A stretch of 14,088 nt of DNA from Clostridiales bacterium (GCA_003452915.1 DMMZ01000066.1:28453-42540); one strand, 5' to 3'. Positions 1 to 7,002 are shown, counted from the stretch's first letter. Notes: generated from the letters alone by a model not told the origin. Numbers and translations: made by a program.

Positions 1-758
1 TGAGCGCACTTTATCGAATGGCGTTCGGTGAGCATCCGACAATCAGCCTTGGTGCCAGCGATCTTGTAATACTATCTGCATCGGCAATTCCCGGTAATGA
101 AAAGCTTATAACAAAAATAGTAAACGAGCTTTTCAAAAGAGGTGTTGATGTTATCAACGACAGCAATGACGTTCATGTAACAGGTCATGCTTGTCGTGAG
201 GAAATAAAAATAATGCACTCTTTGGCTAAAGCAGAATATTTTATACCAATACATGGCGAATATAAGCATCTTACAAGACACGCCGCTCTTGCAAAAGAGC
301 TTGGCATGGACGGCAACCATATTTTTCTACCTGAAGCAGGAAAGGTTTTTGAATTAAGTAAACGCGGAATCAGGATAAATGGCAGTGTTGAGGCAGGTCA
401 GATAATGGTAGACGGTTATGGCGTGGGTGATGTGGGCAGCGTTGTTCTTCGCGACAGAAAGCACTTATCCGAAGATGGAATAATAGTTGTAGTAGCCAAT
501 ATAAACACCGAGAACAAAGAACTTCTTGCTAATCCCGAGATAGTATCGCGTGGATTCGTTTATGTAAAAGAGAGTGAAGCCCTTATGGATGAACTTGTAA
601 AGGCTTCTATAAAAATAATTGAAAAATACCTTGATAAGGGTGTTACCGATATGGGAACACTCAAGAATAAGTTAAGGGATGAGCTAGGTTCTGTTATCTA
701 TTCTAAGATTAAGAGAAATCCAATGATTCTTCCGATATTCACAAAGACCATACTTTAA
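1..758 (+). CDS. rnj: Ribonuclease J, C-terminal part (5' end outside the window)
   Basis: This is the last ~250 residues of RNase J, the metallo-beta-lactamase/beta-CASP ribonuclease that carries out 5'-to-3' exonucleolytic and endonucleolytic mRNA decay and rRNA maturation in Firmicutes. The reading frame is open from base 3 upstream of the first internal ATG (18) and reads SALYRMAFGEH, a typical RNase J stretch, so ATG 18 is not the true start. Visible signatures are VTGHACREEI followed by PIHGEYKHLTRHAALA, the end of the beta-CASP/lactamase region with the family's conserved HGE-H block. After these comes the C-terminal domain, including GDVGSVVLRDRKHLSEDG and a helical tail ending in PMILPIFTKTIL. 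The catalytic HxHxDH motif would lie upstream of the window. The stop is TAA at 756-758, and the next gene begins 14 nt later, so co-transcription is likely. The family assignment is secure; whether it is the J1 or J2 paralogue cannot be told. Confidence 0.95.
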   Translation, partial: SALYRMAFGEHPTISLGASDLVILSASAIPGNEKLITKIVNELFKRGVDVINDSNDVHVTGHACREEIKIMHSLAKAEYFIPIHGEYKHLTRHAALAKELGMDGNHIFLPEAGKVFELSKRGIRINGSVEAGQIMVDGYGVGDVGSVVLRDRKHLSEDGIIVVVANINTENKELLANPEIVSRGFVYVKESEALMDELVKASIKIIEKYLDKGVTDMGTLKNKLRDELGSVIYSKIKRNPMILPIFTKTIL

Positions 759-772
759 TTAAGGATAAAAAT

Positions 773-1477
773 ATGAAAACCGTGCTTGTTACAGGCGGAG
801 CAAGAGGAATTGGCAAAGCCGTATGCACGGCTTTTTCAAACGTCGGATACTTTGTCATAATAAATTATAATAAAAGTCAAAAAGAAGCCGATGAGCTTTG
901 CAGCCTGTTAGGCAATGCTGCTGTTTGCAAAGCGGATGTCTCAAAAAAAGACGAGGTTGCCGCTATGATAGCGGCACATCCGGATATTGATATTCTTGTA
1001 AATAACGCCGGAGTTTCTTTATTCGGTGTTTTTAATGGTTTGTTAGAAGATCAAATCAAATCTTTATATGACATTAACCTTTTTGGCACACTAAATGTTT
1101 CAAGGGCTGTATTGCCCTCGATGATAAGGCGGAAAAGCGGTGTCATTATCAACATTTCTTCTATTTGGGGCGAATGCGGAGCTTCCTGTGAGGTAGATTA
1201 TTCTGCATCAAAGGCTGCGATTATCGGCTTTACAAAAGCTCTTGCAAAAGAAGTAGGACCAAGTTATATAAGGGTTAATTGTATTTGCCCCGGAATTATA
1301 GATACTGAAATGAACGATAGACTCTCTATTTCAGAGGTAGAGTCGCTTGTTGAAACTATACCTCTTGAAAGATTGGGTAAACCCGAGGATGTTGCTAATG
1401 CAGTTTTATTTTTAGCAGATGAAAAGGCAAACTATATAAGCGGAGCGGTACTTTCGGTGAATGGCGGCCTTTTTTAA
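773..1477 (+). CDS. Short-chain dehydrogenase/reductase, 3-oxoacyl-ACP reductase (FabG)-like
   Basis: A 234-residue classical SDR, close to the usual FabG length. The dinucleotide-binding glycine motif TGGARGIG is at residues 7-14, NNAG at 77-80, the structural Asn in DINLFG at 102, the catalytic Ser at 130 (INISS), and the YSASK catalytic Tyr143/Lys147 pair. The PG motif is at 173-174, and the protein ends in the SVNGG segment that is usual for FabG-type enzymes. All catalytic residues are present, so it should be an active cytosolic NAD(P)(H)-dependent oxidoreductase. The acidic residue after beta-2 that signals NAD preference is not obvious (IINYNKS), which fits NADP(H). It lies 14 nt after the RNase J gene with a weak AAGGA ribosome site, and is not in a fatty-acid synthesis cluster. 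The true substrate is therefore open: it may be FabG itself or a paralogue acting on another carbonyl or alcohol. Confidence 0.88.
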   Translation: MKTVLVTGGARGIGKAVCTAFSNVGYFVIINYNKSQKEADELCSLLGNAAVCKADVSKKDEVAAMIAAHPDIDILVNNAGVSLFGVFNGLLEDQIKSLYDINLFGTLNVSRAVLPSMIRRKSGVIINISSIWGECGASCEVDYSASKAAIIGFTKALAKEVGPSYIRVNCICPGIIDTEMNDRLSISEVESLVETIPLERLGKPEDVANAVLFLADEKANYISGAVLSVNGGLF

Positions 1478-1528
1478 CCACTGTATAGAGAACCTTTTCT
1501 TCGCGGTATATACCAGTAGTTTAGTTTT

Positions 1529-1535
1529 AAGGAGG
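1529..1535 (+). promoter_or_regulatory. Ribosome binding site that fixes the WYL regulator start
   Basis: AAGGAGG is a near-perfect Shine-Dalgarno sequence with a 6-nt spacer to ATG 1542. It rules out the longer open frame from 1461, which would overlap the end of the SDR gene. Confidence 0.85.
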
Positions 1536-1541
1536 TATTTC

Positions 1542-2543
1542 ATGGCTAAAACAAAAAATCAAAAACTTAAAATCTTATATATATTGGATGCACTTAAAAA
1601 AACAGATGAAAAGAGCCCAATTACAGTTAATGCTCTAATAGAGATGCTTTCTGATAATGGAATATCTGCTGAACGAAAGAGTATTTACGACGATCTTGAA
1701 GCACTTGAAATTTTTGGATATGATGTAATACGAACCAAGGGCAGGAACTGCGGTGTTTTTCTGGGTGAGCGTGAATTTGAATTACCTGAGTTAAAGCTTC
1801 TTGTTGATGCGGTGCAGTCCAGTAAATTTATTACTGAGAAAAAAAGTGCTAGGTTGATAGAAAAATTAGCAGCACTTGCAGGCGGCGGTGACCAAACAAC
1901 GATTCTTAAACGTCAGGTTTTAATTCAAGGCAGAATAAAAGCTCAAAACGAAAGTATTTTTAACAGCATTGACCGTATACATCTAGCAATAGCTGAAAAT
2001 AAGATGATTAGTTTTTCCTATTATACATATATAGTTGAGAATGGTAAAATAAAACGCATTTCACGCCACGAAGGAAAAAAATATATAGTCAGCCCCTGGT
2101 CGCTTACCTGGGATGACGAATTTTATTATCTGCTTGCACATGACGAAAAAAATAATATGATAAAGCATTTTCGTATAGATAAAATGGCAGACATTTCACT
2201 TACCAGGCGAATCCGTAAAGGGAAATTGTTGTTTGGAGTAACAGGAATTTCGGGATATACCAAAAGTACCTTTTCTATGTTTGGCGGTAATGATGAGAGT
2301 GTACGTATATCCTGCGATAATTCTTTGATTGGCGTTGTCATTGACAGATACGGCAATGATATACCTATTTTAAAAGAAAGTAACGAACGCTTTATATTTA
2401 CCGCAAAAGTGAAGGTCAGTCCACAATTTTTTGCATGGATTTTTTCGTTCGGTAAAGGAATGGAGATAGTATATCCAAACAATGTAGTGGAGCAAATGAA
2501 AGCATCATTAAAGGAATTAAACGAATTGTATAACATTGATTAA
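1542..2543 (+). CDS. WYL-domain transcriptional regulator (HTH-WYL-WCX)
   Basis: A 333-residue DNA-binding regulator of the WYL family. An N-terminal winged helix spans about residues 8-75, with a recognition-helix-like stretch SAERKSIYDDLEALEIFGYDV. A middle linker follows, then a WYL domain at about 145-225 with the family pattern SPWSLTWDDEFYYLLAHD and IKHFRIDKM, and a WCX-like C-terminal domain at about 250-330. WYL domains bind ligands or nucleic acids and tune the attached HTH; the ligand is usually unknown. The frame is open back to 1461, but that ATG lies inside the SDR gene and has no ribosome site. ATG 1542 has AAGGAGG at 1529-1535, six bases upstream, which decides the start. A 10-bp palindrome GGTATATACC (1505-1514) lies just before the ribosome site and could be an autoregulatory operator. 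A strong terminator follows the stop. The family is sure; the target genes are unknown. Confidence 0.92.
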   Translation: MAKTKNQKLKILYILDALKKTDEKSPITVNALIEMLSDNGISAERKSIYDDLEALEIFGYDVIRTKGRNCGVFLGEREFELPELKLLVDAVQSSKFITEKKSARLIEKLAALAGGGDQTTILKRQVLIQGRIKAQNESIFNSIDRIHLAIAENKMISFSYYTYIVENGKIKRISRHEGKKYIVSPWSLTWDDEFYYLLAHDEKNNMIKHFRIDKMADISLTRRIRKGKLLFGVTGISGYTKSTFSMFGGNDESVRISCDNSLIGVVIDRYGNDIPILKESNERFIFTAKVKVSPQFFAWIFSFGKGMEIVYPNNVVEQMKASLKELNELYNID

Positions 2544-2560
2544 TTCTATATCATAATTAA

Positions 2561-2602
2561 AAAAATAGTGTTGCGGATGTTTGCAACACTATTTATTTTT
2601 TG
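2561..2602 (+). terminator. Rho-independent terminator of the RNase J - SDR - WYL group
   Basis: A perfect 12-bp stem (AAATAGTGTTGC at 2563-2574 paired with GCAACACTATTT at 2583-2594) closes an 8-nt loop and runs into a T-rich tail (2592-2601). It starts 18 nt after the WYL stop codon and reads as a strong plus-strand terminator. Confidence 0.9.
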
Positions 2603-2694
2603 TTATCCATAAAACGACAATAACATACATTTCTCTACATATATAAAAAGTATTGTTAAACAAATTACGACAAATAAATATGGAGTTTGTACTA

Positions 2695-2734
2695 TATATA
2701 CAATAATAAATTGATATTTTATACATTGTATATA
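2695..2734. repeat. 10-bp perfect inverted repeat
   Basis: TATATACAAT at 2695-2704 is exactly complementary to ATTGTATATA at 2725-2734, with a 20-nt spacer. Another TTGTA half-site lies at 2688-2692. It could be an operator for a local regulator, but both arms are AT-only apart from one C/G, so chance is a real possibility. Confidence 0.4.
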
Positions 2735-2793
2735 AATAAAATTTAACAAAAAAATGCCTATAAAAATATGATGAATAAATTTTAAGTATTAGT

Positions 2794-2885
2794 TATAATG
2801 ATCTTGTAGGAAAATTTCCAATGGTAGATGAGATGACGGGCGCTGTTAAACATCAGGGAAAACTATTTTTACCATGGAAATAATT
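2794..2885 (+). ncRNA. Candidate structured small RNA or leader downstream of a TATAAT box
   Basis: A consensus -10 box TATAAT lies at 2794-2799, though the -35 region is poor. Transcription from it would start near 2806 and at once enter an imperfect 12-bp hairpin: 2814-2819 with 2876-2881 and 2821-2826 with 2870-2875, with one bulged A at 2820. The enclosed 43 bases are richer in G and C than the flanks and contain further short pairings (GATG 2827-2830 with CATC 2851-2854). I recognise no Rfam family. No terminator follows, so it may equally be a leader of the gene at 3040. Confidence 0.3.
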
Positions 2886-2887
2886 AA

Positions 2888-2934
2888 GAACATATAAAAA
2901 CAATGTTCATAAAAATTTAAACCGATTTTATAAT
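2888..2934 (+). promoter_or_regulatory. Candidate promoter with overlapping inverted repeat before the phage-type gene
   Basis: The -10 box TATAAT (2929-2934) lies 17 bp after TTCATA (2906-2911), which matches four of six -35 bases. The -35 box overlaps the right arm of the inverted repeat GAACAT (2888-2893) / ATGTTC (2903-2908). A repressor bound there would block polymerase. The arms resemble LexA half-sites (GAAC/GTTC), but their spacing of 13 rather than 4 does not fit a LexA box. Confidence 0.4.
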
Positions 2935-3039
2935 CCTAATAAAACTAAATTCAATTGGTTGCATTTTTCATTCGCAGCTTTGTCGCATTTTAGGTTCTTT
3001 AAGGATATTAACGGTTTTTATGAGGAAAGAAAGGGAAAT

Positions 3040-3480
3040 ATGGATTACAGAGATTTTGCTAAAGACTTATTAAAAAGAAAGAACCAACTCTCCGTAGCTC
3101 ACGAGACATTAAAAAATGAAATTGAAGAGCTTGAACGTGAGAAATACTCCTGCAAAACTGCATCCCTCAATTCTGTTCCTGTCTCAGGAAACGGTTCCAG
3201 TAAATACGAGGACAGGCTCATCACGATTATTGCTTTACTTGATGACTGCCGTTTCAGATTAAGGGTTGTAGAGAGAGAGTTAAAAATGATAGAACAGGGA
3301 TTTTCAGGTCTTAATGATTACCAGACTCAACTTCTCGAAGGCTTTTTTATCCACGAAACAAAAGGAGCGGCAGAAAGCCTTATGAGTCGTTTTTATAAGG
3401 AGAGAAGTTGCCTATATGCCGACCGCAATAAGGCTCTGGAAGCTTTTACCCGATCGGTATATGGTATTGTATTAATTTAA
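3040..3480 (+). CDS. Phage-type regulator-like protein (DUF1492/ArpU-like), isolated
   Basis: A 146-residue soluble protein. Residues 1-36 form a charged, coiled-coil-prone helix. The linker contains SVPVSGNGSSKYEDRLITII, a pattern (P-V-x-G-G/N-x-x-S followed by a helix) common in small phage late-transcription regulators. Helices at about 60-88 lead to a C-terminal region, about 91-138, arranged like sigma-70 region 4: a hydrophobic helix LNDYQTQLLEGFF, a turn, then a putative recognition helix ending ERSCLYADRNKALEAF. The fold assignment is by pattern only. The start at 3040 is chosen for the AAAGAAAGGG ribosome site just upstream; the frame reaches 2959 without one. No other phage gene is near, so this is either the remnant of a lost prophage or a domesticated regulator. 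Function unknown, targets unknown. Confidence 0.65.
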   Translation: MDYRDFAKDLLKRKNQLSVAHETLKNEIEELEREKYSCKTASLNSVPVSGNGSSKYEDRLITIIALLDDCRFRLRVVERELKMIEQGFSGLNDYQTQLLEGFFIHETKGAAESLMSRFYKERSCLYADRNKALEAFTRSVYGIVLI

Positions 3481-3629
3481 ATATTTAACAATGCTACTAC
3501 TCAAATACATAATTAAAGCAAAAGATTCCTGACATTTTTTTACTTGAGTTTAGCTTAGTAGAAAATTAATTATTTACAGCGCCCGGACATAAAAAACTTA
3601 TAATAACTCTTCGGTATCAACTCTTCTGC

Positions 3630-3670
3630 AAAAAAGACGGACGGGAATAATTAATATCCCCAATCCGTCC
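3630..3670 (-). terminator. Rho-independent terminator of the lipoprotein gene
   Basis: On the minus strand GACGGA pairs with TCCGTC at the base and GGGGATA pairs with TTATTCCC above a small TT/G internal loop. The helix spans 3636-3669 and is followed by six U (A run at 3630-3635). It lies 30 nt downstream of the lipoprotein stop and also insulates it from the converging plus-strand gene. Confidence 0.85.
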
Positions 3671-3699
3671 TGTGTGTTTAAACTTAATATAATATTTTA

Positions 3700-5676
3700 T
3701 TACATATCGCCAACTGTATAAGTCAATCCGCCAATATTTATTGTGGTGCCGTTGTCTGCATATTCAAATTCTTCTGTGGTTCCTAATGTGTAATTAAATG
3801 TTATTATATCATCTTCTATTATATAGCTAAAGCCCATGCTTTCATAGTACATATCGCCAAGTGTTGAGAGATATAAATCTTTATCTTCATTACTAAAGCT
3901 AAAATCTCCATCGTCGTATTCGGTGTAAGTAAATCCAGAAATACCATTGATAGTAGCTTCATCACCATCAATTGTGTATTCGAACACAACATCTTTTCCG
4001 TCAATTTCCACTATGATTTTACCGTCATCCAACTGCATATTGGAATATATTGTGTCAACAGTTCCGGTTCCATCATCATTCAAATTTATTGTTTGACCAA
4101 TTTCTTCATTGGTCAGCATCTTACCAGTAGGTTCTCCAAAACCTCCGAATAGACCGGAAAAGAATTCAATAAACTCAGGATATTCGCTCATTAAATTACT
4201 TAATAATGAAGTAGGGTCAAAATTATCATCAATAACCACAACGTTATCGTCACTCGGTGTTTCTATTGCTACATAATCAACAATCTTGCGGCTGCTGCTA
4301 AGTACAAATTCGACGTCTGCTCCTGCAATGCTTGTGGAGATTTCCGCCGAGTAGGTTGTTTCTGTTTCCGACTTCACTTCGTATTTAGCAAGAATGTTTA
4401 TAGGAATAGGTTGCATTACTTGATTGTCCAAATCAACATTAATTTCTACATCTATATCTAGTTCTAAAGAATTATCGGTTTTTTTGCCTTTGAAATCAGC
4501 TTCGATAACTAACTCGTTAAAAAGGTTAACCTCGGGATAATCATATGATGTTTCATATTCCGATTCTTCATCATCTTCTTCGGATTCTTCATCATCCTCT
4601 GTTAAATCAACATTGAATATGCTTAAAACAAAATTACCGTCAGCACTTCCTTCGCCGTTTGCTTTTTGATTATAATCAAAGGTTAAAACAGTTTCGTCTT
4701 TAACTTTTAAAGCACCTTTTACATAGTATATACCGTCTTTTTCGGTTGTAGATGCATTAAGAGAAAACATTTCTTTATTATTTCCAAAAACCGTTAATGA
4801 AAGGCTTCTGAGAATATCACCCTCGTTGATAGCTGTAAAAGTTAAATACTGATCATCGGTTGCATTTGCAATCCCTGTATCAAGCTCTGTAATGAGCTCA
4901 TCAATCATTTCTTCATATTCATTGATAGTTTCGCTTGTTTCAATTGTAGCATAAACATTAAAGGATTCAAGAAACGACTTGATTCTTAAATCTGTCTTTG
5001 CTTTAACTGCAACAGCTTTAACCGCTTCCAAGAGTTGTTTGTTGGTAGCCTTGAAGGTTACGGTATTTGCGTTTGCTATCTCGGTATCGTCAATGGTAGC
5101 AGCTCCGGTTGTCTCTGTAAATAATGAATCGTCCAAGTTATCCATAAAGAAATCAAAATATTCATTCGGTATACCCGGAAAATCGTTAAAATCTATAATC
5201 TCTATCGGAAACTTAAGTGTTTTATCGGTGACTTTATCGATATCGAAGTAAGTAGCTGTAGCTGATATAATCATCTCAACAGGAATTGAGTTCTCTCCGT
5301 ATGAGATATCCAACAGCGCTTTTTCAATATTGTTTTTTAAGTCAGAGGTTATTTCTGCGGATATTCCAAACGGCTCTTCCAGCATGGGAACGTCATCCAC
5401 AGAAACCTTTTGCAGCTCAATACCAAAGGTATTGACTTCCGCTTGGTTTTCGCCCACGGTCGCAACAGAGACAGGTATGCCTAGCACGTTCTTTAATTCC
5501 GAAAAATATGTAGCGGCAGCATCAGCTGTTTTAAGGAACTTTTCCTTAGGGGTAAGTACAATTGGTGTCTCACTTTCCTCGCTCTCAACTACTGGATCTT
5601 TATCACAACCTGTAAGTATAAGAACTGAGAAAATCATAGCTACCACGATAAAAATCGACAGTATCTTCTTTGACAT
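3700..5676 (-). CDS. Large acidic lipoprotein of unknown function
   Basis: A 658-residue protein with a clear lipoprotein signal: KK at residues 3-4, a hydrophobic core at 5-20 and the lipobox LTGC with the lipidated Cys at 24. It should therefore be anchored to the outer face of the membrane. A short acidic linker (25-40) follows. The body (about 44-500) is rich in Asp, Glu, Thr and Ser with predicted beta and alpha segments, and I recognise no domain. A very acidic stretch at 358-373 contains a tandem EDDEESE EDDEESE repeat. The C-terminal part (about 520-658) is beta-rich and contains a weak internal repeat: FEYTIDGDEATINGISGFTYT at 565-585 resembles FEYADNGTTINIGGLTYT at 637-654. The ribosome site GGAGG (5684-5688) is 7 nt from ATG. 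The gene has its own terminator and lies 66 nt after the VanZ-like gene. It may be a substrate-binding or cell-surface protein. Function not inferred. Confidence 0.88.
   Translation of the reverse strand: MSKKILSIFIVVAMIFSVLILTGCDKDPVVESEESETPIVLTPKEKFLKTADAAATYFSELKNVLGIPVSVATVGENQAEVNTFGIELQKVSVDDVPMLEEPFGISAEITSDLKNNIEKALLDISYGENSIPVEMIISATATYFDIDKVTDKTLKFPIEIIDFNDFPGIPNEYFDFFMDNLDDSLFTETTGAATIDDTEIANANTVTFKATNKQLLEAVKAVAVKAKTDLRIKSFLESFNVYATIETSETINEYEEMIDELITELDTGIANATDDQYLTFTAINEGDILRSLSLTVFGNNKEMFSLNASTTEKDGIYYVKGALKVKDETVLTFDYNQKANGEGSADGNFVLSIFNVDLTEDDEESEEDDEESEYETSYDYPEVNLFNELVIEADFKGKKTDNSLELDIDVEINVDLDNQVMQPIPINILAKYEVKSETETTYSAEISTSIAGADVEFVLSSSRKIVDYVAIETPSDDNVVVIDDNFDPTSLLSNLMSEYPEFIEFFSGLFGGFGEPTGKMLTNEEIGQTINLNDDGTGTVDTIYSNMQLDDGKIIVEIDGKDVVFEYTIDGDEATINGISGFTYTEYDDGDFSFSNEDKDLYLSTLGDMYYESMGFSYIIEDDIITFNYTLGTTEEFEYADNGTTINIGGLTYTVGDM
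4562..4603 (-). repeat. 21-bp tandem duplication encoding EDDEESE twice
   Basis: Two adjacent 21-bp units (4562-4582 and 4583-4603) agree at 17 of their first 18 bases and encode the doubled acidic heptapeptide in the lipoprotein. It looks like a recent in-frame slippage duplication in a flexible acidic linker. Confidence 0.7.
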
Positions 5677-5708
5677 GTTTTTTCCTCCTATAAATATATG
5701 AAAATATT

Positions 5709-5734
5709 TTTTTATTTAAACCGCTTTGAAGCGG
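5709..5734 (-). terminator. Possible weak terminator after the VanZ-like gene
   Basis: CCGCTT and AAGCGG (5721-5734) form a compact hairpin that starts 9 nt after the VanZ-like stop on the minus strand, followed by TTTAAAT and an A-run. The U tract is too short for a strong terminator, so read-through into the lipoprotein gene is possible. Confidence 0.45.
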
Positions 5735-5742
5735 AGTAAAAC

Positions 5743-6261
5743 TTAACTTTGATATCTATTATTTATTTTTCTTTTTTTAATTAAAAAAGAAATAAAAAGC
5801 AGCATACATATTGTAAATAAAGAACCTGTGATATCAATTAAAATATCGGAAACCTGACTTGATCTGCCGGACGAAAAAGTCTGTATGTATTCATCGGCAC
5901 ACGCTATAACTAAACAATAACCTACCGATATAAATATAAGTACCCTTTTTTTCAATTTGAAAAATTTTAATGTTAGAAAACTTAAAGCTCCAAGAGCTCC
6001 AAATTCAATAAAATGAGCACTTTTACGAACTATTGCTGACAAAGAATCGGTATCTTCTATTTCAATTCCTACTGTTTCTGCGGTTTTTTCTACTATTTCA
6101 ATCACTTTATTGCTCTCTGCGGTAGATTCACTGGCATTGTTCAAAGAGCGACTAAAAATAAATACAGTCCATAAAAGTGTTAAAATCAAAAATAAACTTC
6201 CGTACAAATAATGAGCATTTTGATGTTTTGGAGAAAAGAAATTTTTCTTCACGCTAACCAC
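5743..6261 (-). CDS. VanZ-like family membrane protein
   Basis: A 172-residue integral membrane protein of the VanZ-like family. Membrane segments are at about 20-37, 84-100, 107-124 and 145-162. The two family signatures are present: RKSAHFIEFGALGALSF (79-95) and ADEYIQTFSSGRSSQVSDI (122-140) followed by DITGSL. VanZ itself gives low-level teicoplanin resistance, but most members are chromosomal with unknown cell-envelope roles, so a resistance claim is not justified. The start is GTG 6261, placed directly after the TGA (6264-6262) of the pseudouridine synthase gene with no spacer. There is no clear ribosome site, which suggests translation coupled to the upstream gene. An in-frame GTG three codons on is an alternative start. 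Last gene of the probable DUF2953-ytfJ operon. Confidence 0.88.
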   Translation of the reverse strand: MVSVKKNFFSPKHQNAHYLYGSLFLILTLLWTVFIFSRSLNNASESTAESNKVIEIVEKTAETVGIEIEDTDSLSAIVRKSAHFIEFGALGALSFLTLKFFKLKKRVLIFISVGYCLVIACADEYIQTFSSGRSSQVSDILIDITGSLFTICMLLFISFLIKKRKINNRYQS

Positions 6262-7002
6262 TCATTTCAAACGCTTTTTATTAAGTGATGAAAGTTCTTC
6301 CTTTGTAAGATTCCTCCATTTTCCACTTTCTAGGCTGCCAAGAAACACCTTACCGATTGAGATACGTTTTAGTTGTATCACGCTTAAACTAAAATGTTCG
6401 CACATACGGCGTATCTGACGGTTTTTACCCTCTGAAAGTACCATTTTAAGCTTGCTGGAACTCTCATTGCGTTCCAAAAGCTCAACCTCCACAGGTGCAA
6501 GTTTTTCTTCGTCCAGAATTTTCATCGAACGGAGAGCATCAATCGTGCTATTTTCGATTTTACCTTTTACAACAACCGTATAGACCTTTTTTAAATTTCC
6601 GCTCGGGTGCATAAGCATATTCGCAAATTCGCCGTCGTTTGTGCAAATTATCAACCCTTCACTGTCCATATCCAATCTGCCAGCCGGATAAACGCGTTGT
6701 CTGACATCAGCAACCAGCTCGCTGATGTTTTTTCTGCCTTTCTCGTCGCTGAGTGTAGTTACATATCCTGTTGGTTTGTTCAGGCAAATATAAATTTTGC
6801 GGTTAATATTTTTTAAAGGCTTACCTTTATAATTAATAACATCAGTTTTAGGGTTAATTCTGTCTCCAATGCCTGCCTTTACACCATTTATTTCAAAAAA
6901 CCCCTGAGCTATTTCTTTTTCAGCAGCACGACGGGACATAAGTCCGCAGTCGGACACATATTTTTGCAGTTTAATATCTATTTCAAGCTCCAGCCTTTCC
7001 AT
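6262..7002 (-). CDS. rluB: RluB/RsuA-family pseudouridine synthase
   Basis: A 246-residue rRNA pseudouridine synthase. An N-terminal S4 RNA-binding domain covers about residues 10-60 (KLQKYVSDCGLMSRRAAEKEI). The catalytic domain follows with LNKPTGY (74-80), the motif GRLD with the catalytic Asp at 111, and the C-terminal EGKNRQIRRM block. The RsuA/RluB/RluE/RluF family converts specific uridines in rRNA to pseudouridine. RluB (23S position equivalent to 2605) is the usual member at this position next to scpAB and spore genes in Firmicutes, so the symbol rests on family plus context. ATG 7002 has no good ribosome site, and the first residues (MERLELEID) are longer than typical. The stop codon abuts the VanZ-like start, and it lies 19 nt after the carboxypeptidase gene. 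Confidence 0.92.
   Translation of the reverse strand: MERLELEIDIKLQKYVSDCGLMSRRAAEKEIAQGFFEINGVKAGIGDRINPKTDVINYKGKPLKNINRKIYICLNKPTGYVTTLSDEKGRKNISELVADVRQRVYPAGRLDMDSEGLIICTNDGEFANMLMHPSGNLKKVYTVVVKGKIENSTIDALRSMKILDEEKLAPVEVELLERNESSSKLKMVLSEGKNRQIRRMCEHFSLSVIQLKRISIGKVFLGSLESGKWRNLTKEELSSLNKKRLK

Larger units (their letters stand above)
2603..3039. other. AT-rich gene-less spacer with inverted repeats and promoter-like boxes
   Basis: No convincing coding frame is seen here. Clear elements are a 10-bp perfect inverted repeat (2695-2704/2725-2734), a TATAAT at 2794-2799 followed by a 12-bp imperfect stem (2814-2826/2870-2881), a 6-bp inverted repeat GAACAT/ATGTTC (2888-2893/2903-2908) and a second TATAAT at 2929-2934. 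The middle part, 2820-2865, is noticeably less AT-rich than its surroundings, which suggests it is not just drift. The frame of the downstream gene is open to ATG 2959 but has no ribosome site there. The spacer may hold a small RNA or an operator region for the downstream phage-type gene. Confidence 0.6.

Noticed and set aside
1461..1541. Longer WYL reading frame from ATG 1461
   Set aside because: It lies within the end of the SDR gene and has no ribosome site, while ATG 1542 has AAGGAGG at ideal spacing.
2806..2890. Known riboswitch (purine, cyclic di-GMP, guanidine, T-box)
   Set aside because: None of the conserved sequence cores that I know for these families is present.
2888..2908. LexA (SOS) box
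   Set aside because: The GAAC and GTTC half-sites are separated by 13 bases, not the 4 of the Firmicute LexA box.
2959..3039. Longer frame of the phage-type gene from ATG 2959
   Set aside because: The added residues are unlike the rest and there is no ribosome site; ATG 3040 has a purine-rich site just upstream.
1542..3480. Defence or CRISPR island suggested by a WYL regulator next to a phage-type gene
   Set aside because: There are no Cas, nuclease, toxin or retron genes and no direct-repeat array; the neighbours are core genes.
3494..3561. Inverted repeat CTACTACTCAA with TTGAG...TAGTAG as a terminator of the phage-type gene
   Set aside because: The right arm is broken by a 7-nt insert, the loop is about 40 nt, and the T run is inside the loop, so it is not a usable intrinsic terminator.
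5743..6261. Glycopeptide resistance gene vanZ
   Set aside because: Only the broad VanZ-like family is supported; there are no vanA/H/X/Y/R/S genes nearby, and most family members are not resistance genes.
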